A stretch of DNA of 64,000 nucleotides from an uncultured Prevotellaceae bacterium (GCA_946186505.1 CAMHNI010000003.1:62001-126000); one strand, 5' to 3'. Numbered from the stretch's first letter, positions 7,914-16,955 are shown. Program-made: numbers and translations. The notes: generated by a model from the letters alone, not told the origin.

Positions 7914-8426
7914 ATGAAAAATCTGAAATACATGAGCCTCATGCTGGCTCTCGTGAGTGTATTAACCCTTGGTTTCACCGCTTGTGGCGACGATGACGAT
8001 GCCAAAGACATGACCTACCCGGTCATCTCGGCCGACGGCATCACTGCCAATCCCATCGACTGCCAGGTGTATCAGCGTGGCACAGTCATCCCCTTCCACT
8101 ATATCTTCACCGACGATACTGAGCTGGGGGCCTACAACATTGAGATTCACACCAATGCCGACCACCACAGCCACAGCACGTCATCGGTGGAATGTGAGGA
8201 CGAGGACGAGCATGAACATGAGCATGAGCATGAGCACGAAGCCGTCAAGCCCTGGGTCTTCAATCAGGACTTCACGATTCCCGCCGGACAGCGTTCCTTC
8301 GAAGCCCGCCACGACATTGCCATACCTGCCGACATCGACACGGGCGACTACCACTTCATGGTGCGCCTCACCGACCGTGCAGGCTGGCAGCAGCTGCACG
8401 CCATAGCCATTAAGATAACGGAGTAA
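7914..8426 (+). CDS. DUF4625 lipoprotein with His-Glu repeat
   Basis: This 170-residue lipoprotein has a signal sequence with lipobox LGFTAC (Cys at 24) followed by an acidic GDDDDAKD linker that favours surface display in Bacteroidetes. The body matches the DUF4625 type: YPVISADGITANPIDCQVY near the start and the closing RLTDRAGWQQLHAI. In the middle there is a metal-binding stretch, NADHHSHS followed by an EHEHEHEHEHEHE run encoded by near-identical 6-base units. It ends the operon with the TonB receptor. A surface protein offering many His ligands fits capture of zinc or a similar ion for the receptor. The family call is good; the ion is inferred. Confidence 0.8.
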   Translation: MKNLKYMSLMLALVSVLTLGFTACGDDDDAKDMTYPVISADGITANPIDCQVYQRGTVIPFHYIFTDDTELGAYNIEIHTNADHHSHSTSSVECEDEDEHEHEHEHEHEAVKPWVFNQDFTIPAGQRSFEARHDIAIPADIDTGDYHFMVRLTDRAGWQQLHAIAIKITE

Positions 8427-8490
8427 ACAGAAATTACGTTAATTACAGTAGTTTCTTTCCAAACTTAGGCAACATATCAAGGATATATCG

Positions 8491-8498
8491 TATCTTTG
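8491..8498 (+). promoter_or_regulatory. Orphan promoter (-7 box TATCTTTG) in 353-base gap
   Basis: TATCTTTG is a perfect Bacteroidetes -7 box, but no open reading frame starts nearby: the next gene begins 280 bases on, beyond a terminator-like hairpin. It may drive a small RNA. Confidence 0.5.
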
Positions 8499-8503
8499 CC
8501 ATC

Positions 8504-8686
8504 GATTAACGTCAATCTGCCCCAGCCCACCAACCAGACTGCACCGGTTCTGAAGATTAACAGATAAGCCCAAGTGGTGTCTTCTTGCAGGCAGGCTAAG
8601 ACTCTCGCGCCCTGGAAGAATGTTAAAAAACAATAATTAAAGTGCAAAACTTGGGCGCCTTTCGGCTCAACTCCGAAGTTTTTTGT
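8504..8686 (+). ncRNA. Candidate small structured RNA (unidentified; 6S-like layout possible)
   Basis: The interval begins just after an orphan promoter, contains no convincing reading frame, and ends in a hairpin plus T-tract, giving a transcript of about 180 bases. Possible pairings are TCTGCC (8516-8521) with GGCAGG (8590-8595) and CACC (8542-8545) with GGTG (8576-8579), which would make an irregular rod. Length and rod shape recall 6S RNA, but I do not recognise a conserved 6S sequence. It could simply be a long leader for the DUF349 gene. Confidence 0.3.
8661..8684 (+). terminator. Terminator-like hairpin before DUF349 gene
   Basis: TTCGG (8661-8665) pairs with CCGAA (8673-8677) and is followed by GTTTTTT. 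An alternative outer pairing AAACTT (8647-8652) with AAGTTT (8676-8681) also exists, so this could switch structures. A weak TAATTTTA box at 8686-8693 may start the DUF349 message. Confidence 0.5.
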
Positions 8687-8779
8687 AATTTTACACCCAA
8701 ATTACGTCGATATGCGAAAGCGTGCGACGCTTAGTATTATATGTGTACTCACCATAACAGTAACTAAAAGCAGTTAATT

Positions 8780-10660
8780 ATGGACTCTCAAGAAAACATC
8801 CTCGAAACGGGGAAAAATGAAGAAAAAGTAATCCAGGAAGCCACTACAGCAGTACCTCAGGAAGAGGTGCCTGCAGAAGCCGTCCCTGAAGTATTAACCG
8901 TTGAAGAAGCCACAGAGGCTCCCGAAACACCGGCTGTCGCTGAAGAGCGCAAGGTCTATGAGACCAAGAAAGAAGTGCTCGACCGCGTGAAAGAAATTGC
9001 CCATGGCGAAGAAGCCCCACAGAAAGAAGAGGTGGATTACCTAAAGACCGCCTTCTACAAGCTTCATATCGCTGAGCGCGAGGCGAAGTTGAAAGAATAT
9101 ATCGATGGTGGCGGCGACCCGGAACGGTATCAGATTACTCCCGACGAAGACGAGGAAGTATTTAAGGCAGAAATGGGCGTCATCAAGGAGCGCCGTCAGC
9201 AGCAGTTCCGCGAGCAAGAAGCTGAAAAGGAGGAAAACCTGAAACGTAAGCTCGAAATCATCGAAAAAATCAAGGCTATGGTCACCTCACCCGAGGAGGC
9301 CAACAAGACATACCAAGAATTCAAGGCCCTGCAGCAGGAATGGCGTGACATCAAGGCTGTTCCCGCCGAGAAAGCCAATGAACTGTGGCGCAACTATCAG
9401 CTTTATGTAGAGCAGTTCTACGACCTGCTGAAGCTCAACTCGGAAGCCCGCGAATATGACTTCAAGAAAAACCTGGAGTTGAAGACTAAGCTGTGTGAGG
9501 CTGCCGAGAAACTGGCCGAGGAGAATGATGTCATCAGCGCCTTCCACCAGCTGCAGAAGCTGCATCAGGAGTACCGCGAGATTGGTCCCGTGAGCAAAGA
9601 CCTGCGTGAAGAGATCTGGAACCGTTTCAAAGCGGCCTCGACAGTCATCAACAAGCGTCACCAGCAACACTTCGAAGGCATTCGTGCCCGTGAGGAGGAG
9701 AATCTGGCCAAGAAAACCGCCCTGTGCGAGAAAGTTGAGGCCATCATCGCCGAGGAGAACAAGGGCAGTGGCGACTGGGAACGCCATACGAAAGAGATTA
9801 TCGAACTGCAGTCGGAGTGGAAGACCATCGGCTTTGCCCCGCAGAAGATGAACGTCAAGATATTCGAGCGCTTCCGTGCAGCCTGCGATGACTTCTTTGG
9901 CCGCAAGGCTGAATATTTCCGTGGTCTGAAGGACACCTTCAAGGAGAACGCCGAGAAGAAGCGTGCCCTCATTGAGAAGGCCAAGGCCCTGCAGGACAGT
10001 ACCGACTGGAAATCGACGGGTGACAAACTCATCAACCTGCAGAAAGAATGGAAAACCATCGGTATGGTACCCAAGAAACTTGGTGACCAGCTGTGGGAGG
10101 AGTTCCTCGGTGCCTGCAACAAGTTCTTCGAAGCCCGCAATGCCGCTACCGCCGGCACTCGTGATGAGGAACATGCCAACTTGGAGAAGAAGCGCAACGT
10201 CATAGCACGGCTGAAGTTAGTGACTGAGGAGGCCGGCGACAACCTGCAGGAGACAGTTCAGCAGCTGGTAGCCGAATACCAAGGCATCGGTCACGTACCC
10301 TTCCGCGAGAAGGACAAGCTCTACGAGGAGTATCATGCCGTGCTCGACAAGCTCTACAAGGAACTGAATATCAGCGTGGCAAAACGCCGTCTGAACAACT
10401 TCAAGCAAAACCTGAAACAAGTGGCTGAGCGTGGTGAGAACGCCCTTGACAACGAGCGTGCCCGCCTGTTCCGTCAATACGAAGCCATGAAACAGGAGAT
10501 TCAGACCTATGAGAACAACCTTGGTTTCCTTAGCGTCAGCTCGAAGAAGGGCAATTCACTCATTGACGAGATGAACCGTAAGGTGCAGAAGCTGAAGGAC
10601 GACATGAACCTGGTTCGCGAGAAGATCAAGGCCATCGACGCTGAGAACCGCGAGAAATAA
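8780..10660 (+). CDS. DUF349 repeat protein
   Basis: This is a 626-residue cytoplasmic protein without a signal peptide. After an acidic, low-complexity N-terminus (residues 1-60) it carries several copies of the roughly 75-residue all-helical DUF349 unit. The repeats are recognisable by lines such as KALQQEWRDIKAVP, KLHQEYREIGPVS, ELQSEWKTIGFAP, NLQKEWKTIGMVP and AEYQGIGHVP, each followed by a W- or Y-containing helix (LWRNYQLYVEQFY, IWNRFKAAS, LWEEFLGACNKFF). The whole protein is rich in Lys and Glu and probably forms extended coiled coils. The biochemical role of DUF349 proteins is not established; I make no claim on function. It stands alone between two terminator-like structures. Confidence 0.9.
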   Translation: MDSQENILETGKNEEKVIQEATTAVPQEEVPAEAVPEVLTVEEATEAPETPAVAEERKVYETKKEVLDRVKEIAHGEEAPQKEEVDYLKTAFYKLHIAEREAKLKEYIDGGGDPERYQITPDEDEEVFKAEMGVIKERRQQQFREQEAEKEENLKRKLEIIEKIKAMVTSPEEANKTYQEFKALQQEWRDIKAVPAEKANELWRNYQLYVEQFYDLLKLNSEAREYDFKKNLELKTKLCEAAEKLAEENDVISAFHQLQKLHQEYREIGPVSKDLREEIWNRFKAASTVINKRHQQHFEGIRAREEENLAKKTALCEKVEAIIAEENKGSGDWERHTKEIIELQSEWKTIGFAPQKMNVKIFERFRAACDDFFGRKAEYFRGLKDTFKENAEKKRALIEKAKALQDSTDWKSTGDKLINLQKEWKTIGMVPKKLGDQLWEEFLGACNKFFEARNAATAGTRDEEHANLEKKRNVIARLKLVTEEAGDNLQETVQQLVAEYQGIGHVPFREKDKLYEEYHAVLDKLYKELNISVAKRRLNNFKQNLKQVAERGENALDNERARLFRQYEAMKQEIQTYENNLGFLSVSSKKGNSLIDEMNRKVQKLKDDMNLVREKIKAIDAENREK

Positions 10661-10669
10661 ATACCATTA

Positions 10670-10924
10670 TCAAAGAAGAATCCCGCTATCTCCGGATAGC
10701 GGGATTCTTCTATAGCAAACATGCTGGTTGGACAGATGTATCATGACCAACAATCCGTTTTGGACATGAACAGGCCACTTAACAACAGACTTGGCGTAGT
10801 TGCCGCCGTGCTTCTCGTAGTAGGTGCCGCTGTGACCGTCCTTCGCCTCTTCACACTGCTTGGCCTGCTGTTCTTCACGCGCCTTGCGCTCTTCGTCAGT
10901 CAGCGGCAGTTTCTTCATCATCAC
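10670..10924 (-). CDS. Doubtful small protein, possibly a gene remnant
   Basis: This 84-residue frame has an N-terminal part with protein-like character and the GC-rich codon use of the region (LPLTDEERKAREEQQAK, then a Gly/Tyr stretch SGTYYEKHGGNYAK). The last 35 residues look random, and the frame ends inside the terminator of the opposite gene. No good -7 box lies upstream; TACCATTG with one mismatch is the nearest. It may be the broken remains of a small gene. The rest of the gap (10925-11091) shows nothing else. Confidence 0.3.
   Translation of the reverse strand: MMMKKLPLTDEERKAREEQQAKQCEEAKDGHSGTYYEKHGGNYAKSVVKWPVHVQNGLLVMIHLSNQHVCYRRIPLSGDSGILL
10674..10711. terminator. Strong terminator hairpin after DUF349 gene
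   Basis: A 17-bp perfect stem (10674-10690 with 10695-10711) closes on the tetraloop TCCG. The stem carries its own A-rich and T-rich ends, so it could work in both directions. Confidence 0.85.
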
Positions 10925-11091
10925 TTATCGTTTTCCGTTTCGCCGACAATGGTATAAATAATTTAGTTATCCTCCGAATTATTTGTATGATTGGAATTCA
11001 ACAAGTGAAGAAATACCACTTTTCGGGCTCATTATTACAAAAAAATCATTCATTATGTATATGTTTCTTCTATTTTTTTAGTATTTTTGCA

Positions 11092-11099
11092 ACCAAAAC
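11092..11099 (+). promoter_or_regulatory. Promoter of SusC/SusD operon
   Basis: TATTTTTG matches the Bacteroidetes -7 box and lies 18 bases before the SusC ATG; no clear TTTG -33 box is seen 20 bases upstream. I see no binding site for a known regulator in the preceding AT-rich stretch. Confidence 0.6.
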
Positions 11100-11117
11100 A
11101 ACCGAAATGCTAGTTAT

Positions 11118-14100
11118 ATGAGAGCAATAATACTTACTTTTCTAATGTGCTTGTTGTTCACGGCGAGTGCTTCTGCCCAGCGCGCACTGACGGGAATCGT
11201 CACCGACGCGAAAGGCGAACCGCTTTACGGTGTCACCGTCAGCGTCAAAAACGGGAAGGGTACAGCCGTGACCGACCTGAATGGTAAATACAGCATTAGC
11301 ATTGACAATGACAATACCGTACTGGTGTTCCGCTACGTGGGTATGGAGCCTTATCAGGTGGCGGTCAAGAACCAGTCCACAATGAACGTGAAGATGAAAG
11401 AGCAGACCACACAGCTGGCCGAGACGGTGGTAGTCTCAACAGGTTACCAGCGGCTGAGCCGCGAACGGTCAACGGCGGCCTTCGGCTTTGTAGATTCAAC
11501 CAAGCTTAACCGCGTGATGCACAAGGACATCCTCTCGGCCTTGGAAGGACAGGTAGCCGGTCTGCGCATGGACATCAATCCCAACACGGGCGAGAGCAAC
11601 CCGATACTGCGTGGTATCGGCACGTTCTCCAACAGCGTGGGCACAAAACCTTTGGTAGTAGTCGATGACATGGCTACCAATCTGGAACTGTCGGAAATCA
11701 ACCCCTACGACGTGGAGTCGGTGACGGTGCTGAAGGACGCCGCTGCCGCCTCGATCTATGGTGCATTGGCCGCCAACGGCGTCATCGTCCTGACCACCAA
11801 GCAGGGCAAGACCGACAAGACAACGGTGAACGTGAACGCCGACTGGTACATCTCGACGAAGCCCTCGTTCGACGCCATGCACTACGCCTCGACGTCGGAC
11901 ATCATCGACTACGAGACGAAGGTTTATAATGCCCGCGTGGCCAGCAGCGGCAGCGTCAGGACGCTGTTCGACACCTACGGCAACAACTACTACTCCCCAC
12001 TCTATCAGCTCTATCGCGACCAGGCCGAAAGCCGCATCAGCCAGGCTGATGTCGATAACACGCTGAGCCAGTGGCGCCAGAACGACTTCTACTCGCAGTA
12101 CCGCGACCTCGCCTGGCGCACAGCCGTCACCCAGCGCTACAACATCTCGCTGTCGCAGCGGTCGCAGCAGTCGAACCACTTTGCCTCGTTCAACTACGAG
12201 CACGACAAGAACCGCGTGAAGAACGACAAGAACGACATCTTCTCGATTTATCTGAAGTCGAACTTCCAGGTGGCCAAGTGGCTTGGCCTGAAGCTCGGCA
12301 TCGACACCCGCTTTGCCAACAGCACGTCGCCCGACGGCTCCTATACCAGCTACAACATGCAGGAGCGCTATGCCGCCATCGAGGATGCTCAGGGCAACCT
12401 GGTCCGTTCGCCCTACGTCAACGTGGCGGGCTTTGCCGGCAGCGCCATCAACGGCACCCGCATCCGCGAGGTGCAGGACCAGCGCGTCGAGGGCCTGATG
12501 CCCTATTCGTTCAACGTCATGGAGTCGCTCGACGAGAGCCTGACCAAGCACCGCAACGTCCGCCTGCGCCCGTTTGTCAACTTAGAGGCCAAGTTCCTGA
12601 AGTGGTTCAAGTATAACGTCATGTTCCAATATGAGTGGGCACAGACGCGCAGCGAGCAGTACGACGAGCCCTCCACCTATCAGATGCGCCTGACGCACAA
12701 CGCCTTCATCGACCAGTCGGGCGAGTGCCTGCTGCCCGACGGGGGCCGCTTCTTCCAGCAGACCAACAACTCGCGCCGCTATACATTCCGCAACCAGCTG
12801 AACTTCGACAAGAGCTTCCTCGACGCCAAGCACAACGTCAATGCCATCATGGGCTTCGAACTGCGCGAGAACCGCTCGCCACGCCTCGTCCAGCAGCTGA
12901 TGTACGGCTACAACGACACGGCGCTGACCTCCGTCCGCATGGACTGGCAGACGCTCTACAACGAGGGCTGGCAGTCGCTGGTCTATAACGGCACGCAGCG
13001 ACTGGGCGGACTGACCACCAGCCAGAGCGAGGTGTTCCACCGCTACGCCTCGTTCTATGCCAACGTGGGCTACAACTACCTGTACCGCTATAACCTGACA
13101 GGCAGCATCCGCTGGGACGAGGCCGACCTCTTCGGACTTGACACCAAGAACCAGCACCACCCGCTCTGGTCTGTCGGCGGCGGCTGGAACATCTCCGAGG
13201 AGCAGTTCATGAAGGACGTCTCCTGGCTCGACTTCCTGAAGCTGCGCCTGACCTACGGTGTGAACGGTAACGTCGACCAAAGCTCGACCACCTACTTCGT
13301 GGCCCGCTACCGTACGCTGAGCTACGACCCGACTAACACTCAGTACCTGAACTACAGCGACGACAACCTGCCCAACCCGAAGTTGCGCTGGGAGAAGACG
13401 TCGACCTTCAACGTCGGTCTGGACTTCCGCATGCTGAACAACCTGCTCAGCGGTTCACTGGAGTTCTACAACCGCGTGGGCGACGACCTGCTGGTGCGCA
13501 AGTATATGGACTCCACACTTGGCGCTTCCTCGCGCGTAATAAATAATGGTAAGATGCGCAACCGGGGCATCGAGCTCTCGCTGACGGCCAACCTCATCCG
13601 CCAGAAGGACTGGGGACTGTCGGCCACGCTGAACTACGCTTACAATAACAACAAGATGCTCAACGTGGAGCACAACCCCACCGACATCGCCTCAAGCTTC
13701 ATTACCGCCCCGGAGAACTACCGCATCGAGGGCACCAGCTACAACACCTGCTGGGCCTACCGCCTGAGCCGCGTGGTGAACGGCTATCCCGTCATCCTTG
13801 ACGAGAACGGCAACGAGATGGCGAAGTTCGATGCCGACGGCAATCCCACAGAGGTGACCTACACCTCGACGCTAAAAGGCACCGAGGCCCTGGTGAACAT
13901 GGGCACGTTTGTTCCCATTCACACGGGTTCGCTGTCGCTCAACCTCCGCTGGCGTGAGCTGGAGCTGAACACGCTGTTCATCTTCTCGGGCGGCAACAAA
14001 CTGCGCTTAGATGTCACCGACATGAACTCCTACCAGATGGTGACCGACCACGTAAACGACCACACCGTGAAGCACTACTACGAGATGCCTGTAGGCAGCG

Positions 14101-14393
14101 TGGCCCAGCAGAACGCCTCGACATTCTCGGAGTGGTGGCGCTACTGCGACGAGCAGGTGAAGTCGGCCGACTACCTGAAGATGCGCAGCATCAACCTGGC
14201 CTATCACCTGCCTAACGCCGTCATCAAGAAAATCGGCATCGGACAGACACGTCTGACGCTCCAGGTGAATAACCTCTTCTATATCTCGGCTGCCGGCAAG
14301 GACATCGACCCCGAGTCGTACTCCGTCAAGTCGGGCACCCGCACCCTGCAAATGCCTAAGACCATCAGCATAGGACTGTCGACGACGCTATAA
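11118..14393 (+). CDS. SusC-like TonB-dependent glycan importer
   Basis: This 1091-residue outer-membrane transporter has a signal peptide ending near ASAQ (residue 21). A carboxypeptidase-like (CarboxypepD_reg) domain follows at about 22-100 with LTGIVTDAKGEPLYGVTVSV. The plug at about 110-230 includes LRGIGTFSN and VTVLKDAAAASIYGALAANGVIVLTTK, the SusC signature. The rest is a large beta barrel, and the C-terminus is strand-like (TISIGLSTTL). With the SusD next to it this forms the lid-and-barrel complex that imports oligosaccharides using TonB energy. The stop codon overlaps the first bases of a palindromic element. The substrate cannot be read from the sequence; the wider locus suggests hemicellulose fragments. 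Confidence 0.95.
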   Translation: MRAIILTFLMCLLFTASASAQRALTGIVTDAKGEPLYGVTVSVKNGKGTAVTDLNGKYSISIDNDNTVLVFRYVGMEPYQVAVKNQSTMNVKMKEQTTQLAETVVVSTGYQRLSRERSTAAFGFVDSTKLNRVMHKDILSALEGQVAGLRMDINPNTGESNPILRGIGTFSNSVGTKPLVVVDDMATNLELSEINPYDVESVTVLKDAAAASIYGALAANGVIVLTTKQGKTDKTTVNVNADWYISTKPSFDAMHYASTSDIIDYETKVYNARVASSGSVRTLFDTYGNNYYSPLYQLYRDQAESRISQADVDNTLSQWRQNDFYSQYRDLAWRTAVTQRYNISLSQRSQQSNHFASFNYEHDKNRVKNDKNDIFSIYLKSNFQVAKWLGLKLGIDTRFANSTSPDGSYTSYNMQERYAAIEDAQGNLVRSPYVNVAGFAGSAINGTRIREVQDQRVEGLMPYSFNVMESLDESLTKHRNVRLRPFVNLEAKFLKWFKYNVMFQYEWAQTRSEQYDEPSTYQMRLTHNAFIDQSGECLLPDGGRFFQQTNNSRRYTFRNQLNFDKSFLDAKHNVNAIMGFELRENRSPRLVQQLMYGYNDTALTSVRMDWQTLYNEGWQSLVYNGTQRLGGLTTSQSEVFHRYASFYANVGYNYLYRYNLTGSIRWDEADLFGLDTKNQHHPLWSVGGGWNISEEQFMKDVSWLDFLKLRLTYGVNGNVDQSSTTYFVARYRTLSYDPTNTQYLNYSDDNLPNPKLRWEKTSTFNVGLDFRMLNNLLSGSLEFYNRVGDDLLVRKYMDSTLGASSRVINNGKMRNRGIELSLTANLIRQKDWGLSATLNYAYNNNKMLNVEHNPTDIASSFITAPENYRIEGTSYNTCWAYRLSRVVNGYPVILDENGNEMAKFDADGNPTEVTYTSTLKGTEALVNMGTFVPIHTGSLSLNLRWRELELNTLFIFSGGNKLRLDVTDMNSYQMVTDHVNDHTVKHYYEMPVGSVAQQNASTFSEWWRYCDEQVKSADYLKMRSINLAYHLPNAVIKKIGIGQTRLTLQVNNLFYISAAGKDIDPESYSVKSGTRTLQMPKTISIGLSTTL

Positions 14394-14537
14394 AGCCCAC
14401 CCAAGCCCTCCCAAAGGGAGGGATGTTTAGATAGATATAGCAATAATGAATATAGATAGATATAACGACAATGAATAAAGACATAATAAAATTTGTAACC
14501 AGACATCCCTCCCTTTGGGAGGGCTTGGGTGGGCTTT
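14392..14537. mobile_element. REPIN/MITE-like element: 35-bp perfect inverted repeat pair spanning SusC end and SusD start
   Basis: The 35 bases 14392-14426 are the exact reverse complement of 14503-14537, separated by 76 bases. Each arm contains its own palindrome (CCCTCCCAAAGGGAGGG or its complement) followed by a C/A-rich tail, as in REP doublets. The left arm overlaps the last two bases of the SusC stop codon. The right arm lies wholly inside the SusD reading frame and supplies much of its signal sequence (RHPSLWEGLGGLWV). A diverged copy occurs at 43047-43194. No transposase is present, so this would be a non-autonomous, perhaps RAYT-mobilised, repeat. Spread by a transposase is inference; the repeat itself is plain. 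Confidence 0.8.
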
Positions 14538-15958
14538 GGGTGGGCCTGCTGCTCATCGTCTCCTCCTGCGACAGCTACATCGACATCACCCCGAAGGGTG
14601 CCGTCACCGTTGACTCCGCCCGTCAGTACTACGAGCTCATCGTCAACCCCATGCGCTGCTACTACCCCACGGCCTTCTACTACCTGACGGACGATGCCTG
14701 GTCGAAGGAGTCGAACATACTCGGCAACGAGAGCACCACCTTCCTTGGCATCAACTTCACGTTCAACGAGCAGGCCGACCGTACGCTCCTCGGCGACAAC
14801 AACCTATATGAGAATATGTACGCCTACATCCTGCGCATGAACCTCATCCTCGACAACATCGACGAGGCCGAGGGCTCGCAGGAGTTGAAGACGCTGGCCA
14901 AGGCCGAAGCACGCACCTTCCGCGCTTTCGACCACTTCCTGGCTGTCAACACCTATGCCAAGGCCTACGACCCAGCTACGGCAACACAGGACGGCGGTAT
15001 CTGCATCATGGAGCACTACGATTTGGAGGCTACTCCCCAGAAGGCTTCCGTCGCCCAGGTCTATGACTTCATCATCCACGAACTGGAGGAGTCGGTGGGA
15101 CTGCTGCAGGAGAAGCCCGAGAATATCTACCACCCCAACCGCGCCTACGGCTACGGTCTGCTGGCACAGGTCTATCTGTTCCACCGCGACTGGGAGAAAG
15201 CCAGACAGGCTGCCGAGATGTCACTGAAGCTGAACTCCTCGCTCGTTGACTACAATGTCATCAAGGATGCCGGCGGCGTGGCCCGCTACAAGAATTACAA
15301 CCGCGACAACAACCCCGAGGTGCTCTCCTATATGTGGATGGGCTCCGGCTGGACTACTGAAGAGGCTACGCTCTACTACTACGGCCTCATCAGCCCCGAA
15401 CTGAAGCAACTGTTTGAGGAGAACGACCTGCGCTACAGCCTCTTCCTGCGCGACACGGGCACCAGCATCGTCAACTGGTTTGACGCGGGTTCAGGTGCAG
15501 CCATCTGGACACCTGCCACCACGTCAGAGCGTTTCACCTATATGACTGTCGGACTGCGTACCGCCGAGGTCTATCTGACGCTGGCCGAGGCCAATGCCCG
15601 ACTGGGCAACCTCGATGCTGCCGCCGACTACGTGAACCGCCTGCGTGCCAAGCGCCTGAGTGGCACCAACACCGCCATCAGCACCCCGATGTCGCAGGTA
15701 GAAATGATGAACACAATCATCAGCGAGCGACGCAAGGAGCTGCTCTTCGGCTTCCACCGTTTCTTCGACCTGAAGCGTCTGAACACGGAACCGGAGTATC
15801 AGAAGACCATCACCCGCACATTCCCCGTGGTGAACATCAGCGACACCTATCCGCAGCGGACCTATACCCTGCGCCCAGACTCTCGCCTCTACATCATCCC
15901 CTTCCCGCGCTCGGCACGCGACAAGAATCCGAATCTGACGCTGAATACGGACGAATAA
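14471..15958 (+). CDS. SusD-like surface glycan-binding lipoprotein
   Basis: This 495-residue protein has lipobox LIVSSC (Cys at 33) followed by DSYIDITPKG, the normal start of mature SusD proteins. The helical TPR-like body is present, with RMNLILDNIDEAEGS, KAEARTFRAFDHFLAVNTYA, and near the end the RagB/SusD C-terminal features TVGLRTAEVYLTLAEANAR and ERRKELLFGFHRFFDLKRL. It binds glycans at the cell surface and caps SusC. ATG 14471 is the only suitable start. Unusually, residues 11-24 of the signal peptide are encoded by the right arm of a palindromic repeat element, so the n-region and part of the hydrophobic core come from inserted DNA yet still read as a signal sequence. Confidence 0.93.
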   Translation: MNKDIIKFVTRHPSLWEGLGGLWVGLLLIVSSCDSYIDITPKGAVTVDSARQYYELIVNPMRCYYPTAFYYLTDDAWSKESNILGNESTTFLGINFTFNEQADRTLLGDNNLYENMYAYILRMNLILDNIDEAEGSQELKTLAKAEARTFRAFDHFLAVNTYAKAYDPATATQDGGICIMEHYDLEATPQKASVAQVYDFIIHELEESVGLLQEKPENIYHPNRAYGYGLLAQVYLFHRDWEKARQAAEMSLKLNSSLVDYNVIKDAGGVARYKNYNRDNNPEVLSYMWMGSGWTTEEATLYYYGLISPELKQLFEENDLRYSLFLRDTGTSIVNWFDAGSGAAIWTPATTSERFTYMTVGLRTAEVYLTLAEANARLGNLDAAADYVNRLRAKRLSGTNTAISTPMSQVEMMNTIISERRKELLFGFHRFFDLKRLNTEPEYQKTITRTFPVVNISDTYPQRTYTLRPDSRLYIIPFPRSARDKNPNLTLNTDE

Positions 15959-16032
15959 TTTTTTTACGACTACGAGATTTGTCGAAGACCCACGAGGAAC
16001 GTAGTAATTTTACGAATTAAACGAATTATAAT

Positions 16033-16827
16033 ATGAAGAAACTTTACGCAACAATTGCATTTGCCTTGATGGCCATGACATCAATGGCTCAGCAGCAGAA
16101 CGACACCACTTACGTCATGATGGACTTCACCCAGAACCCTTGGAACTATCCAGTCCGCGAGGTTACCTCCGGCTGGAGTCCCGACATGAAAGACTGGGAC
16201 ACTCCTGGTGCTATCCTGCAGAATACCGATTTCTCGTGGCCTGTCAGCGAAGGCTCGTCAGCGAAAGTAAAGATAACGCTTTACTCTGTTGATTTGGATG
16301 AATATGCGAAAGTACCTGTGTTTGGACACGTTGGAATCAATGATGCAGAAGCTGCCTCATACGGCATGAGCGTTGACAATATTAACGTTCTCTTCACTTG
16401 TCAAGGCGCTACCATGCGTTTTGAAGCCCCAGAGCACTATAAGTTCGGGAAAATGGTGTTCTATAACTTCCACTCACCCAACTTCCTCGTGGGCGATGAA
16501 TATGATGAAGAGTATGAGTACGAATACAACAGTAGCACCTTTAAGCAGAAACTGAAGGTATGGAAACCTTCGTCGTCAAAAAAGAATCAGTACGACTACG
16601 ACATCTGGGAAGGCGACGAAAAGAACATCCTGTTCAACTATCCTTACTTCAATGCCCATTTCGTCAAGATTGACATTCGCCTCGTGCCCGACGGAAACGC
16701 CGGCATCAACGAGCAAATTGCAAACAGCACATCGCATAAAAATACATATTTTGACCTGCAGGGCCGCAAGGTCTCGGAAACAAAGAAGGGTATCTATGTC
16801 ACCAATGGCAAGAAGGTGATTCGCTAA
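16033..16827 (+). CDS. Secreted protein with Prevotella-type C-terminal motif
   Basis: This 264-residue protein has a signal peptide ending near SMAQ (residue 19). I do not recognise a named domain. The body starts with TYVMMDFTQNPWNYPV and looks beta-rich and acidic (DEYDEEYEYEYNSS). The end carries the motif FDLQGRKVSETKKGIYVTNGKKVIR, also found with variations on five other exported proteins in this window; it resembles a short version of the C-terminal sorting domain of type IX secretion. The gene lies 74 bases after SusD and is probably co-transcribed, so it may be a surface protein assisting glycan capture. That role is inference from position. Confidence 0.75.
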   Translation: MKKLYATIAFALMAMTSMAQQQNDTTYVMMDFTQNPWNYPVREVTSGWSPDMKDWDTPGAILQNTDFSWPVSEGSSAKVKITLYSVDLDEYAKVPVFGHVGINDAEAASYGMSVDNINVLFTCQGATMRFEAPEHYKFGKMVFYNFHSPNFLVGDEYDEEYEYEYNSSTFKQKLKVWKPSSSKKNQYDYDIWEGDEKNILFNYPYFNAHFVKIDIRLVPDGNAGINEQIANSTSHKNTYFDLQGRKVSETKKGIYVTNGKKVIR

Positions 16828-16842
16828 CCCAATTGGCAGAAA

Positions 16843-16955
16843 TTAATTATGACATAAAAAGTTTAATTTTTACTTACATTGCTTACATTAGCCCATAATT
16901 AACTGAATGTCAAGTATCTGCTTGATGTAAGTAAAATGTAGGTAATGTAGGTAAG
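16843..16955. repeat. CTTACAT/ATGTAAG repeats and inverted TTAATTATG arms
   Basis: TTAATTATG (16843-16851) is mirrored by CATAATTAA (16894-16902). TACTTACAT (16871-16879) is mirrored by ATGTAAGTA (16925-16933), with further ATGTAGGTAA copies up to 16955. It lies in the 329-base gap after the secreted protein and may end its transcript; no clean T-tract follows. Confidence 0.4.

Noticed and set aside
11496..12551. 351-codon frame antisense to SusC
   Set aside because: SusC is unmistakable on the other strand; the antisense translation shows no domain or start context.
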